A DNA stretch of 49,599 nucleotides from UBA11090 sp035560555 (GTDB lineage: Bacteria > Spirochaetota > Spirochaetia > Treponematales > Rectinemataceae). Below, one piece after another: positions 33,068-40,797 of this stretch (position 1 is the first letter of the stretch; every line of letters begins with the position of its first letter). The DNA is taken from assembly GCA_035560555.1 (NCBI GenBank), contig DATMZF010000040.1:1-49599 (forward strand). The letters are read 5' to 3'. A program made the translations under genes and the position numbers. A model generated the notes under the pieces. That model had not been told where the DNA came from and searched no databases. It saw nothing but the letters and a program-made list of their open reading frames with translations.

Positions 33068-34068
33068 GTGATCGAGAAATACTCCTCGACGTGAAGGGGC
33101 TAAAAATGCACTTCCCCACCAAGGGGGGCTTCCTTTCGAGGAAGAAGGGATATATCTACGCGGTGGACGGGATAGACTTTCAGATAAAGAAGGGCGAGAC
33201 TCTCGGCCTCGTGGGTGAGTCCGGCTGCGGAAAATCCACGACCGTGCGGGCTATCGCCCAGCTTTACAAGCCGACCGCGGGCGAAGTGTGGCTGAAAGGC
33301 AAGGACCTCACCAAGATGAGCGCCATCGATCTGCTGGCCGCGCGCAAGAATATGCAGATGGTCTTTCAGGATCCCTACGCCTCGCTCAACCCGCGCATGA
33401 CGGCGGGCGACATCATTGGGGAGCCAATCCGCATCTTCCAGCAGCGAGGTTTGTTAAGCGTGAGCGGCCAGGAGCGCGACGATCTGGTCGAGCACCTCAT
33501 GGAGCGCGTGGGGCTTTCCCGCTTCTTCAAGAATCGCTATCCGCACGAGTTCTCGGGCGGCCAGCGGCAGAGAATCGGCATAGCCCGCGCCCTCGCCCTG
33601 AAACCCGAGCTCATGCTCTGCGACGAACCCGTTTCGGCCCTCGACGTCTCCATCCAGTCCCAGATCCTCAACCTCTTCAAGGATCTGCAGAAGGAATTCG
33701 GGCTCACCTATCTCTTCATCGCCCACGACCTCGCGGTTATCCAGTACATTTCCGATAGAGTGGCGGTCATGTATCTCGGCCTCATCGTCGAGATTTCTGG
33801 CTCGAAGGATCTGTACAGGAACCCGATGCATCCCTATACGCAGGCCCTGCTTTCGGCCGCGCCCATCCCCGACCCCAAGATAGAGGCCAAGCGTCAGCGC
33901 ATCATCCTCACGGGCGACGTGCCATCGCCGGACAAACAGCGGCCGGGCTGCTACTTCTACGACAGGTGCTCGAAGCGCATGGATGTCTGCAAGCAATACA
34001 GACCCAAGCTCCAGGAGACGGAAGCGGGCCATCAGGTGGCGTGCTTCCTGTACCATAAGCCCGCATAA
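33064..34068 (+). CDS. oppF: Oligopeptide transporter ATPase OppF
   Basis: Second ATPase, 334 residues, starting inside the end of oppD. Walker A GESGCGKST, Q-loop FQDPYASLNP, signature FSGGQRQR, Walker B LMLCDEPVSALD, H-loop IAHDLAVI. The C-terminus carries PGCYFYDRCSKRMDVC ... VACF, the Cys pattern of the oligopeptide/dipeptide ATPases. It is the last gene of oppABCDF. Confidence 0.94.
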   Translation: MSDREILLDVKGLKMHFPTKGGFLSRKKGYIYAVDGIDFQIKKGETLGLVGESGCGKSTTVRAIAQLYKPTAGEVWLKGKDLTKMSAIDLLAARKNMQMVFQDPYASLNPRMTAGDIIGEPIRIFQQRGLLSVSGQERDDLVEHLMERVGLSRFFKNRYPHEFSGGQRQRIGIARALALKPELMLCDEPVSALDVSIQSQILNLFKDLQKEFGLTYLFIAHDLAVIQYISDRVAVMYLGLIVEISGSKDLYRNPMHPYTQALLSAAPIPDPKIEAKRQRIILTGDVPSPDKQRPGCYFYDRCSKRMDVCKQYRPKLQETEAGHQVACFLYHKPA

Positions 34069-34091
34069 CGTGGTTTTTTTTGGATCGATGA

Positions 34092-34119
34092 GGCCGTCCC
34101 GGAAAGGGCGGCCTTTTTT
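34092..34119 (+). terminator. Terminator of the opp operon
   Basis: GGCCG-T-CCC pairs with GGGCGGCC with a single bulge, loop GGAAA, then six T. It lies between oppF and a convergent gene. Confidence 0.85.
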
Positions 34120-34121
34120 AT

Positions 34122-34703
34122 TCAGACGTTCGGTTCGGTGTAGCGGCTTTCCGATGAGGCGGCGAGCATTTGAGCGGCCTTGTTGAGACGTCCCCCGCGG
34201 CGAGCGGGAAGGGTGTTCACGAGATAGGTTTCTCCCGACTTCGTTTTCAGCAGGAGGTTGATGTAAGGCTTATGTCCCGTCCACTTCTGGAAGGCGCTTT
34301 TGCTCATGTCGTTGGTGTCCTTGCCCTTCATCATCGCGAAGGCCTTTTCCTTGTCTTTTTCCTCTTCGGCGGAGCCTGGCACCGTGCCCCGGGCGAAGGC
34401 GGAGAGGCAGAATTCGTCGATTTCGTCGAATCCGATGTTCATGGCGCGGGCGATCGGCCAGAATCCGGAAAAGTAGCGGACGAGCCTGGCCTGTGGATCG
34501 ACGACCCAGCGTTCCTCGTAGGCGAGGCCGAGGAGAAGGAGGGCGAGGATGATCCAGGCGATGAGGCTGGGCGGGCCGCCCGCGATGAAGATTCCACCGG
34601 CGATGAGGAGGAGCATCGCCGCGGTCGCGATCCTGTACCAGAGGGGGATGCCGTAACTGACGCGGCCATCGGCCGATTTCTTGAGGGTTAATGGGATTTC
34701 CAT
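34122..34703 (-). CDS. Unknown membrane protein with two helices
   Basis: A 193-residue protein from the ATG at 34703 (MEIPLTLKK). Two adjacent membrane helices (about 27-62; TAAMLLLIAGGIFIAGG and LIAWIILALLLLGLAY) are followed by a cytoplasmic domain beginning EERWVVDPQARLVRYFSGF, which resembles bacterial PH-like domains, and a charged section (SAEEEKDKEKAF). No function is recognised. The start lacks a clear ribosome-binding site and the frame stays open upstream to 34850, but that extension overlaps the promoter of the divergent kinase gene and looks non-coding. Confidence 0.6.
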   Translation of the reverse strand: MEIPLTLKKSADGRVSYGIPLWYRIATAAMLLLIAGGIFIAGGPPSLIAWIILALLLLGLAYEERWVVDPQARLVRYFSGFWPIARAMNIGFDEIDEFCLSAFARGTVPGSAEEEKDKEKAFAMMKGKDTNDMSKSAFQKWTGHKPYINLLLKTKSGETYLVNTLPARRGGRLNKAAQMLAASSESRYTEPNV

Positions 34704-34797
34704 GGGGAAAGAATAGCGGCGATGGGCTTTCGGCGCAAGCGGGCGAGAGGCTCTGAAAATATATCGGCATCGCGTCTTGCTTAAGAAAACCTTCGCC

Positions 34798-34826
34798 TTG
34801 CCGGCACTGCCGGGTCGTGTTATCCT
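34798..34826 (+). promoter_or_regulatory. Putative promoter of the lasso-peptide-like cluster
   Basis: -35 TTGCCG (34798-34803), 17 bases, -10 TATCCT (34821-34826), ahead of AGGAGG (34841-34846) and the GTG start at 34856. Confidence 0.5.
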
Positions 34827-34855
34827 CGTGATCGACACGAAGGAGGCCACCGAAG

Positions 34856-35806
34856 GTGTCCGCAGGAATCCCTGAAAACAAAGACCTTAAAAAGTACCGC
34901 GCCTTCGGCCTCACCATTTCTTCGGAACTGGAATTGCCCGGATTATCGCAGGGCGATGGGGAAGTCGAAGTGGAGATTCTCCTGGGGGCGGTGCCCGCCA
35001 GACTGGACGCCCCTATCATCGGGAAAACCCGATTTCAGGCTACTCAACGCGAGTTCCTCATGCACACGAAAAAATTCGGCTCTTTTTACCTGACGGATGG
35101 CAGCCGGATCGTCGTGCAACTGAATGGGGAAACCGACCCGGAGGGGGATGGCTCCAGGCAGTATCTGCTCGGTTCCGTATTCGGGGCGCTCCTGTTCCAG
35201 CGCGGATTCCTGCCCTTGCATGGAAGCGCCTTGAGCTTTCCAGATGGACGCTGTTTCATCCTCACAGGAAAGAGCGGCGCGGGGAAGAGCACGCTGGCCG
35301 CGGCCTTTCTTGACGCTGGGTGCAGGATGCTTTCGGACGATGTTTGCTCCATCCATTGCGGCTCCGACACGCCGATCGTCTACCCCTCATACCCCCAACA
35401 GAAACTATGGAAGGATAGCGCCGATCTTCTCGAGATCGATACGGGAAACCTGAAGTTCGTCCCGGCGCGTGACGGGAAGAAATACTACCGACCCGTGCCT
35501 GTATCGTATCGGTCCGAATCCTCCCCCCTGGCCGTCGTGTATGAACTTGTCCTGGCTGAAAATATTCCTGGGGACAGGAATGCGACCATTGAACGGCTTT
35601 CGGGAACCGAGAAATTTTTAACGCTTGCGAAGAACACGTACCGACTGTGGTTCGCGAAATATCTGGGCGTGCAGGTGCCGCATTTCATGCAGTGTTCGAG
35701 GCTCGCGTCGACGGTGCAAGTAAGTCGCATAACGCGGAAAACGTCCGGCAACACGATCGGTGAGTTGCGCGATATAGTGATGGCCGATTTCAATGGGCTC
35801 TCATGA
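34856..35806 (+). CDS. HprK-like kinase of lasso-peptide-cluster type
   Basis: A 316-residue P-loop protein related to HPr kinase. LHGSAL (121-126), Walker A GKSGAGKST (138-146), LSDDVCSI (159-166) with the paired Asp, and a YPSYPQQKLW segment are the marks of the HprK-like proteins found in lasso-peptide and similar RiPP loci. In the paeninodin cluster such a kinase phosphorylates the C-terminal residue of the precursor. The GTG start is chosen from the AGGAGG nine bases upstream. It is followed by a B2-type protease gene, which supports the RiPP reading. The true substrate is not encoded in view. Confidence 0.78.
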   Translation: MSAGIPENKDLKKYRAFGLTISSELELPGLSQGDGEVEVEILLGAVPARLDAPIIGKTRFQATQREFLMHTKKFGSFYLTDGSRIVVQLNGETDPEGDGSRQYLLGSVFGALLFQRGFLPLHGSALSFPDGRCFILTGKSGAGKSTLAAAFLDAGCRMLSDDVCSIHCGSDTPIVYPSYPQQKLWKDSADLLEIDTGNLKFVPARDGKKYYRPVPVSYRSESSPLAVVYELVLAENIPGDRNATIERLSGTEKFLTLAKNTYRLWFAKYLGVQVPHFMQCSRLASTVQVSRITRKTSGNTIGELRDIVMADFNGLS

Positions 35807-35870
35807 GATGAAGCCCTCGCCCACCGTATGCTCAGGCCGGCGGACTCGGGTTTTCCCGCGAAAGGCCACT

Positions 35871-36353
35871 ATGGGACGCAGCGCCGTGGGAACCGGACCG
35901 GTCCGATTTTTTTTCCGCTTTCTCTCCATGCGGTCGGGCCGCCGCCTGCTAATCGAAGCTTCCTTCAGGCTGGGACTTGCCGCGCTGGCTATCAAGGCCC
36001 TCCCTTTCAGACACGTCGCTCCTTCCCTGGGAACGCACATGGCGAAGACGGATGAAACGCCCCTCGCCGATGGGTCGCGCCGTGTCTGCGTCGCCGTGGC
36101 CCGCGCGGTGCGCATCGCCGCGCGGCATCTTCCCTGGGAGTGCAAATGCCTGGCTCAGGCCATGGCCGCGCAGAAAATGCTCAGGCGGCGGAGGCTTGCC
36201 ACCACACTGTACCTGGGGCTTGCGAAGGGCGGCGGGGGCGATGAAAGGGAGTTGAGCGCCCACGCCTGGCTGCGCTGCGGCGACATGATCGTTACCGGGG
36301 GCGAGGCCATGGGCCTGTTCACCGTAGTGTCGATGTTCGGTCATGAGGGGTGA
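35871..36353 (+). CDS. Lasso-peptide B2-type transglutaminase-like protease
   Basis: A 160-residue protein of the lasso-peptide B2 (McjB C-terminal, Transglut_core3) family that removes the precursor leader. The catalytic triad is visible: Cys93 in PWECKCLAQAMAAQ, His131 in LSAHAWLRCG and Asp138 in GDMIVTGG. The N-terminal helix region RLLIEASFRLGLAALAIKALPF is typical. The ATG at 35871 has AAAGG six bases before it; an in-frame ATG at 35793 would add 26 residues of no family likeness and overlap the kinase. A separate PqqD-like B1 recognition protein is not seen here. Confidence 0.8.
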   Translation: MGRSAVGTGPVRFFFRFLSMRSGRRLLIEASFRLGLAALAIKALPFRHVAPSLGTHMAKTDETPLADGSRRVCVAVARAVRIAARHLPWECKCLAQAMAAQKMLRRRRLATTLYLGLAKGGGGDERELSAHAWLRCGDMIVTGGEAMGLFTVVSMFGHEG

Positions 36354-36540
36354 TGCATCAGACGCGATTTGCGGTATTTATTATAGAGACAAGGCAATAC
36401 AATGCGGGGAAGCCGAAGCCTTCATGAAAGCGTTCGGCAAATGCCGGTTCACCGGAGCCAAGGAAAACGATACCATGCCATGGGACCCTTCGATCTCTAT
36501 GCTAGGTATCTGCCGAAGACCGGACGTTAGGGTAGCTTAG
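36343..36540 (+). pseudogene. Remnant of asparagine-synthase-like lasso cyclase (N-terminus)
   Basis: A 65-codon ORF overlapping the B2 stop by 11 bases. The beginning, DAICGIYYRDKAI, followed by EAFMKAFGKCR and, after a Trp, SISMLGICR, resembles the first 60 residues of the glutaminase-like domain of lasso cyclases (usual pattern AICGIYY-DG ... MM-AL-KY ... W ... LGC). It then stops, and nothing like the remaining 500 or so residues follows before the exporter gene at 36648. I read it as a truncated cyclase gene in the expected operon position; the likeness is short, so an unrelated small protein remains possible. Confidence 0.45.
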
Positions 36541-36647
36541 GTCTGACTTTCGTGTTTGAGACGCGGAGATTACGCACCTGAGATACATATGTCCTTTTTT
36601 GATGTTCCCTGTGGCGCATCGCCACCTATCGCTGGTAGAATAGCGGA

Positions 36648-38477
36648 ATGCCCCTTTTCGGAAGCTTCGTCGGCGATTTGTATCGCCGCGACCGCAAAAG
36701 ATTCATCGCGAGCGTCCTCCTGACCGTGGCGAACGGCCTCATGGGAGGCGCGGGCCTGCTTCTGATCGTGCCCCTCCTGTCGGTGGCCGGTCTCACCCCC
36801 TCCTCGGGCGGTTTCATGGGAATCCTTGGCGGGCTGTTTGGGAACTTCTCGCCCGCGATCAGACTCATTTTCGTCCTTCTCATCTATACTTGCCTTGTCG
36901 TTCTCCAGACGCTGGCGGGGCGAGCTTCCGCCATTGTGGACTCCGCCGTCACCAACGGCTATACGGCGTATCTGCGGACCCAGTTTTTCGGCCGTTCGGC
37001 CCACGCCGAGTGGGAATACATGTTGACCCGCAAGAAATCCGATTTCACCAATGCGTTGACCGTGGAGATCGGGCGGATAAGCTCGGGGGCCGTGTTTTTC
37101 CTGCGCCTCATCGCCCAGGTGACGGTCGCCGTCATCCAGCTAGGCATAGCCTTGCTGGTCTCAACCAAGGTGACCTTGGCCGTCGTGGCCGCGGGCGCTC
37201 TTTTTTTCCTCTATACGAATTCCTCGGCGAAAAGGGCCCGGAAGCTCGGGCAGGATCTCCTGAAATTCAACCGGGAGCTCCAGGGCAGCATTGGCGGGCA
37301 GTTCGGCGCATTCAAGGAAGTCAAAATATACGGCATAGAAGCCGGACAGACCGAGGCTTTTTCCGGACTCTGCGAGCGACTCCGCGACAATTTAGTCGAC
37401 TTCGCGCGGCTGCAGTCCAGGCCCGACTTCGTATACAAGACCGGGGCGGCCGTTCTCGTCAGTCTCTTTATGTTTTTCAGCATTGAGGTAGCCGGGCTTG
37501 CGGCGCCGGCGCTGATCATGATGATCTACATATTCGCGCGGCTCTGGCCGCTCTTTTCCGGTTTCCAGGTGGCGGTTCAACAGATTTCCGCGATGCTTCC
37601 TTCCTTCGCCGCCTATAGCGCCCAGATGGCTGAGTTCGACGCCCATGCCGAGCGCGGCGCGGGCGGGACCGATCGAGAGGATGACGTTGGCGGCGCGCGT
37701 GGTGGGGGTTCTGGGACGGCGGCCGGCCGCGAGTCACTGCCGCTTTCGGACGCGATAGAGTGCCACGGGGTCACGTTCGCGTACTCCGGGGCAGGCGCGT
37801 TCGCGTTGCGCGATATCGACCTCAGGATACCCGCGAAGACGATGACGGCGCTGGTGGGGCGGTCGGGCGCCGGCAAATCCACCCTCGCCGACCTGCTGAC
37901 AGGGCTCCTCTTGCCTCAGGAGGGCAAGGTTCTGGTGGATGGCCGCGATATAGGGGAGGGCGAGCGATACAGATGGCGGAGCTGCATCGGCTATGTGCCG
38001 CAGGATCCTTTCCTCCTGGACGGCAGCATCCGCGAAAACCTGTTGCGTTTCAATCCGGGGGCCGACCAGACCCGCGTCGAGGAAAGCCTGACGAAGGCAT
38101 CGGCGGATTTCGTCTTTGCCCTGCCCAAGGGCCTGGACACGGTGGTGGGCGACCGGGGTGTCATGCTTTCGGGAGGGGAGAGGCAGCGCATCGTTCTGGC
38201 GCGGGCACTGTTGAGGAATCCGGAATTCCTCGTCCTGGACGAGGCCACGAGCGCCCTGGACAACGAAAACGAATACCGGATCCAGAAGGCGGTGGCTGAA
38301 CTGGAAGGCCAGGTCACGGTGCTTGTGATCGCCCACCGTCTTTCCACCATAAAGCGCGCATCGCGGATAGTCGTCCTTGACGGCGGCAGGATCGTCGAAA
38401 CCGGCGCCTATGACTCTCTCACCGCGCAGCCCCGTGGCTGGTTGCGTAAAATGCTCGATTACGGGGAATTGGCGTGA
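36648..38477 (+). CDS. ABC exporter (permease-ATPase fusion), likely RiPP exporter
   Basis: A 609-residue type IV ABC half-exporter. Six membrane helices span about 1-320 (for example VLLTVANGLMGGAGLLLIVP and AAVLVSLFMFFSIEVAGLA). The ATPase has Walker A GRSGAGKST (about 403-411), Q-loop VPQDPFLLDGSIREN, signature LSGGERQR (about 507), Walker B FLVLDEATSALD and H-loop IAHRLSTI. There is no C39 peptidase domain, as in lasso exporters of the McjD kind. A Gly-rich insert (about 340-365) sits in the linker before the ATPase. The position between B2 and nucleotidyltransferase genes suggests peptide export and immunity; lipid or drug export cannot be excluded. Confidence 0.82.
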   Translation: MPLFGSFVGDLYRRDRKRFIASVLLTVANGLMGGAGLLLIVPLLSVAGLTPSSGGFMGILGGLFGNFSPAIRLIFVLLIYTCLVVLQTLAGRASAIVDSAVTNGYTAYLRTQFFGRSAHAEWEYMLTRKKSDFTNALTVEIGRISSGAVFFLRLIAQVTVAVIQLGIALLVSTKVTLAVVAAGALFFLYTNSSAKRARKLGQDLLKFNRELQGSIGGQFGAFKEVKIYGIEAGQTEAFSGLCERLRDNLVDFARLQSRPDFVYKTGAAVLVSLFMFFSIEVAGLAAPALIMMIYIFARLWPLFSGFQVAVQQISAMLPSFAAYSAQMAEFDAHAERGAGGTDREDDVGGARGGGSGTAAGRESLPLSDAIECHGVTFAYSGAGAFALRDIDLRIPAKTMTALVGRSGAGKSTLADLLTGLLLPQEGKVLVDGRDIGEGERYRWRSCIGYVPQDPFLLDGSIRENLLRFNPGADQTRVEESLTKASADFVFALPKGLDTVVGDRGVMLSGGERQRIVLARALLRNPEFLVLDEATSALDNENEYRIQKAVAELEGQVTVLVIAHRLSTIKRASRIVVLDGGRIVETGAYDSLTAQPRGWLRKMLDYGELA

Positions 38478-39512
38478 GTCCCGAGAGTTTTGCCATGTCT
38501 CCCGAGCTTTCGCTGCTGGCGCTGGTGACGAGCGAAGCCGTCTTCGGTGGCCGGAATGGATATCTCGCGCGGCCGAAGGCGGAAACCGCCCTGCGGGATT
38601 GCCCGCGAGAAGGAATCGACTGGCAGCGATTCGTCGCCTATGCCTACGAACATCGCGTCTATCCCCTCGTCTACAAGGTTTTGGCGCGAATGCCTGAGGG
38701 AATCGTCCCGGCCGACGTTATGCGCCAGATGAAGACCATGAATACAAGAAACTGCCTAGCTGCCCTGCGCCAGAAGGCTGAGCTGGCCGGCGTTTCCGCG
38801 GACTTCGATGGCGCGGACATACGGTTCCTTGTGGTCAAGGGAGCGCCGCTCTCCGAACTGCTCTACGGCGATATCGTGTCGCGGCAGAGCCGACCTGGAC
38901 GCCATGACCGTACCCGTGCTGTCGCGAGAGGATCAGTTTCTGCACTTGCTTTATCACGGGGGAGTACACGGCTTCTTCAGGCTGCGCTGGCTTCTCGATC
39001 TGGCCATCCTTCTCGGGCGCGAGGAGTATGCGGACTGGAGTGCCCTGATCCGGAGAGCCGGCGAGATGGGTCTCGGTGTGATCTTCGCCCAGGCTCTTCA
39101 GCTTTCCGGGCTGTTTTTCGGCTTTGACTCCGCGTCCTTCATGGAGAAATACAATGGCGAGGTATCGCTGACTGTCGCTTCCTCGCTGAGAGTCCACCTC
39201 CTGTGCCGATTTGCCCTCGAACAAATAACCAGCGTTCCGGACATGTCAACGCCGACCGAAACGATCAGCATTATACGACGGGTGATCCGCCTGGCCAAAT
39301 CCTTGCGCTGTAACCGTCTTGTTCTGCCGACACTCGGTTCGAGACTGAAATTCTATCACTACGCGATCGGTTTGATGACGGAACGGGCGTTTTTCCGAAT
39401 TGGCGAAAGAATTTCGCGACTCTTCCCGCCTGAAACATCGCGTGAAAAAAGATTCGTCCCGAATAGGTGGCGTAATCCGCCTCACCGCCCGAATTCCATA
39501 AAATCTCCTTGA
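38474..39512 (+). pseudogene. Nucleotidyltransferase (NTP_transf_5) with frameshift and deletion
   Basis: Relic of the nucleotidyltransferase family often found in lasso-peptide clusters. The first part, from a GTG overlapping the exporter stop, reads to LVVKGAPLSELLYGDIVSRQS. The expected next residues, ADLD, are in another frame: one extra base near 38890 would give SRQSADLDA. After DLDA the usual stretch of about 80-100 residues (rest of the active-site domain) is absent and the sequence jumps to VPVLSREDQFLHLLYHGGVH and RLRWLLDLAILLG, the conserved helical half. So it has both a one-base frameshift and an internal deletion. The second part runs open to 39512. Confidence 0.75.
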
Positions 39513-39539
39513 CCCTCCAGTCGCTGGATGGATTAGGCT
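39509..39539 (+). promoter_or_regulatory. MerR-type promoter of the BtrH_N gene
   Basis: -35 TTGACC (39509-39514), a 19-base spacer and a -10-like TAGGCT (39534-39539). Within and next to the spacer is the dyad CCCTCCAG-TCG-CTGGATGG (39513-39531, one mismatch). A stretched spacer with CTCCAG...CTGGAG-like arms is the standard target of MerR activators, which twist the promoter into register. The MerR-family gene at 40798 is the obvious candidate regulator. Confidence 0.65.
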
Positions 39540-39561
39540 CTTCCGAAAGGAGATACAAGCG

Positions 39562-40623
39562 ATGAAAAAGATCGGTCTGCCGCACAAGGTCCTGGATTAC
39601 TGTTGTCCCATCAACGGCCTGGAGGATCAGTACGAGTGGAAAACGGGGCTGCGCCTGCCCGGTTTCTTCCTTATGGATATGAGCAATATCGGCTTCATCT
39701 ACCTGAAGCGAAACATGGCGCCGGCGCCGAGGATGATAGGCTGGGGAGACGGCGTGGGTTCCTCCCAGTATGAGTTTCTCGCCGACGTGATGGGGTTCAG
39801 GCTGAGGCGCTCGGAGGGACTGCCCTTCGACGAGGCCTGGCGTGAGGCCAGGGATTCGGTGGACCGCGGCTTGCCGCCCATCCTCGGCTTTCTCGATATG
39901 TTCCACCTGCGCTACTATCCCAAGTTTTACCACCGCTACCACATCCCCCACCACTTCGTCACCCTTGTGGGCTACGATGAGGCGGGAGGAAAGGCGCTCA
40001 TCCAGGACAACGGCGTGGCCGAGGTCCAAGCGTTGCCGCTCGAGGAGCTGCGCCAGGCTTGGAACGTCAGCGTTCCCGGTCTCGGGAAGAGAAACACATT
40101 TCACAGCTTCGAATTCGGCGAGGCGATCGCCTCGCCGGATGAGATCGCGGCGAAAGGGCTGCGGAAGAGGGCCAAACTCTTCCTTGAATCGCCCGCGGGA
40201 TTCATGGGCTTGCGCGGCATGAGGAAGGCGGCCGCTGAATTTTCGCTCTGGAAGCCGGAATTGAGCGAGGCGCGGTGTGTCGAGTCCCTGCGTTACCTCG
40301 TCACCTTTTCATGCAGCGTGGTGCCCAACCCTCCTCAGCGGCTTCTGCCCTATCCGCTCGGCTACGATGATCCCCATCGCGGGATCAGGGATAGGTTCTC
40401 GAGGGAACTGGCGGCATTGGCCGGACGTCTCGACCGACCGGCCTGGGGCAAGGCGGCGGACTTGCTGCGGGAAAGCGGCGCCCTCATAGGAGCGTTGACC
40501 GAGGTCGCCACGGGGGCGGTCCTGGGCGAGGCGGGGGCCTTCGATGTCTTTGAAGGCGCCGCGCCCGAATTGATGATCCAGATCGCCGATATCGAGGAGA
40601 GGGCATTCGGGCTGCTTCTGTAG
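39562..40623 (+). CDS. BtrH_N/DUF4872-type cysteine acyltransferase-like protein
   Basis: A 353-residue cytoplasmic protein. The N-terminal half (about 1-145) has the BtrH_N papain-like pattern: Cys14/Cys15 in LDYCCPINGLEDQYEW, His130/His131 in HIPHHFVTLVGYD, and ALIQDNGV for the third residue. The C-terminal half (from about 165) is helical, in the place of DUF4872. BtrH in butirosin biosynthesis transfers an acyl side chain from a carrier protein; relatives are widespread with unknown substrates. AAAGGAG precedes the ATG. The gene has its own MerR-type promoter, so membership in the RiPP cluster is not assured. Confidence 0.7.
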   Translation: MKKIGLPHKVLDYCCPINGLEDQYEWKTGLRLPGFFLMDMSNIGFIYLKRNMAPAPRMIGWGDGVGSSQYEFLADVMGFRLRRSEGLPFDEAWREARDSVDRGLPPILGFLDMFHLRYYPKFYHRYHIPHHFVTLVGYDEAGGKALIQDNGVAEVQALPLEELRQAWNVSVPGLGKRNTFHSFEFGEAIASPDEIAAKGLRKRAKLFLESPAGFMGLRGMRKAAAEFSLWKPELSEARCVESLRYLVTFSCSVVPNPPQRLLPYPLGYDDPHRGIRDRFSRELAALAGRLDRPAWGKAADLLRESGALIGALTEVATGAVLGEAGAFDVFEGAAPELMIQIADIEERAFGLLL

Positions 40624-40797
40624 GCCGCCGGTCGGCGATGATGTTAGCCGGTTGACGTCGGCGAGGAAGGCGGCGATGAAGTCTATCACTCGGCGAAGGC
40701 AGGGGCGGTGAAGGCGGCCGATCTAGGGAGGGCGACAAGGGCGTTCATGAGCGGCTGGTTTTGATGTATAGTGGGGGCGGCGTGCGGGGGCGTCACC

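Noticed and set aside
34704..34850. N-terminal extension of the unknown two-helix membrane protein
   Set aside because: Composition is not protein-like and it overlaps the promoter of the divergent kinase.
34704..34855. Possible precursor peptide upstream of the kinase gene
   Set aside because: The stretch contains promoter-like elements but no plausible small ORF with ribosome-binding site.
36541..36647. Possible lasso precursor peptide between the cyclase remnant and exporter
   Set aside because: No ORF with leader and a Gly/Asp ring pattern was found; only a short GTGGCG-CAT-CGCCAC hairpin is present.
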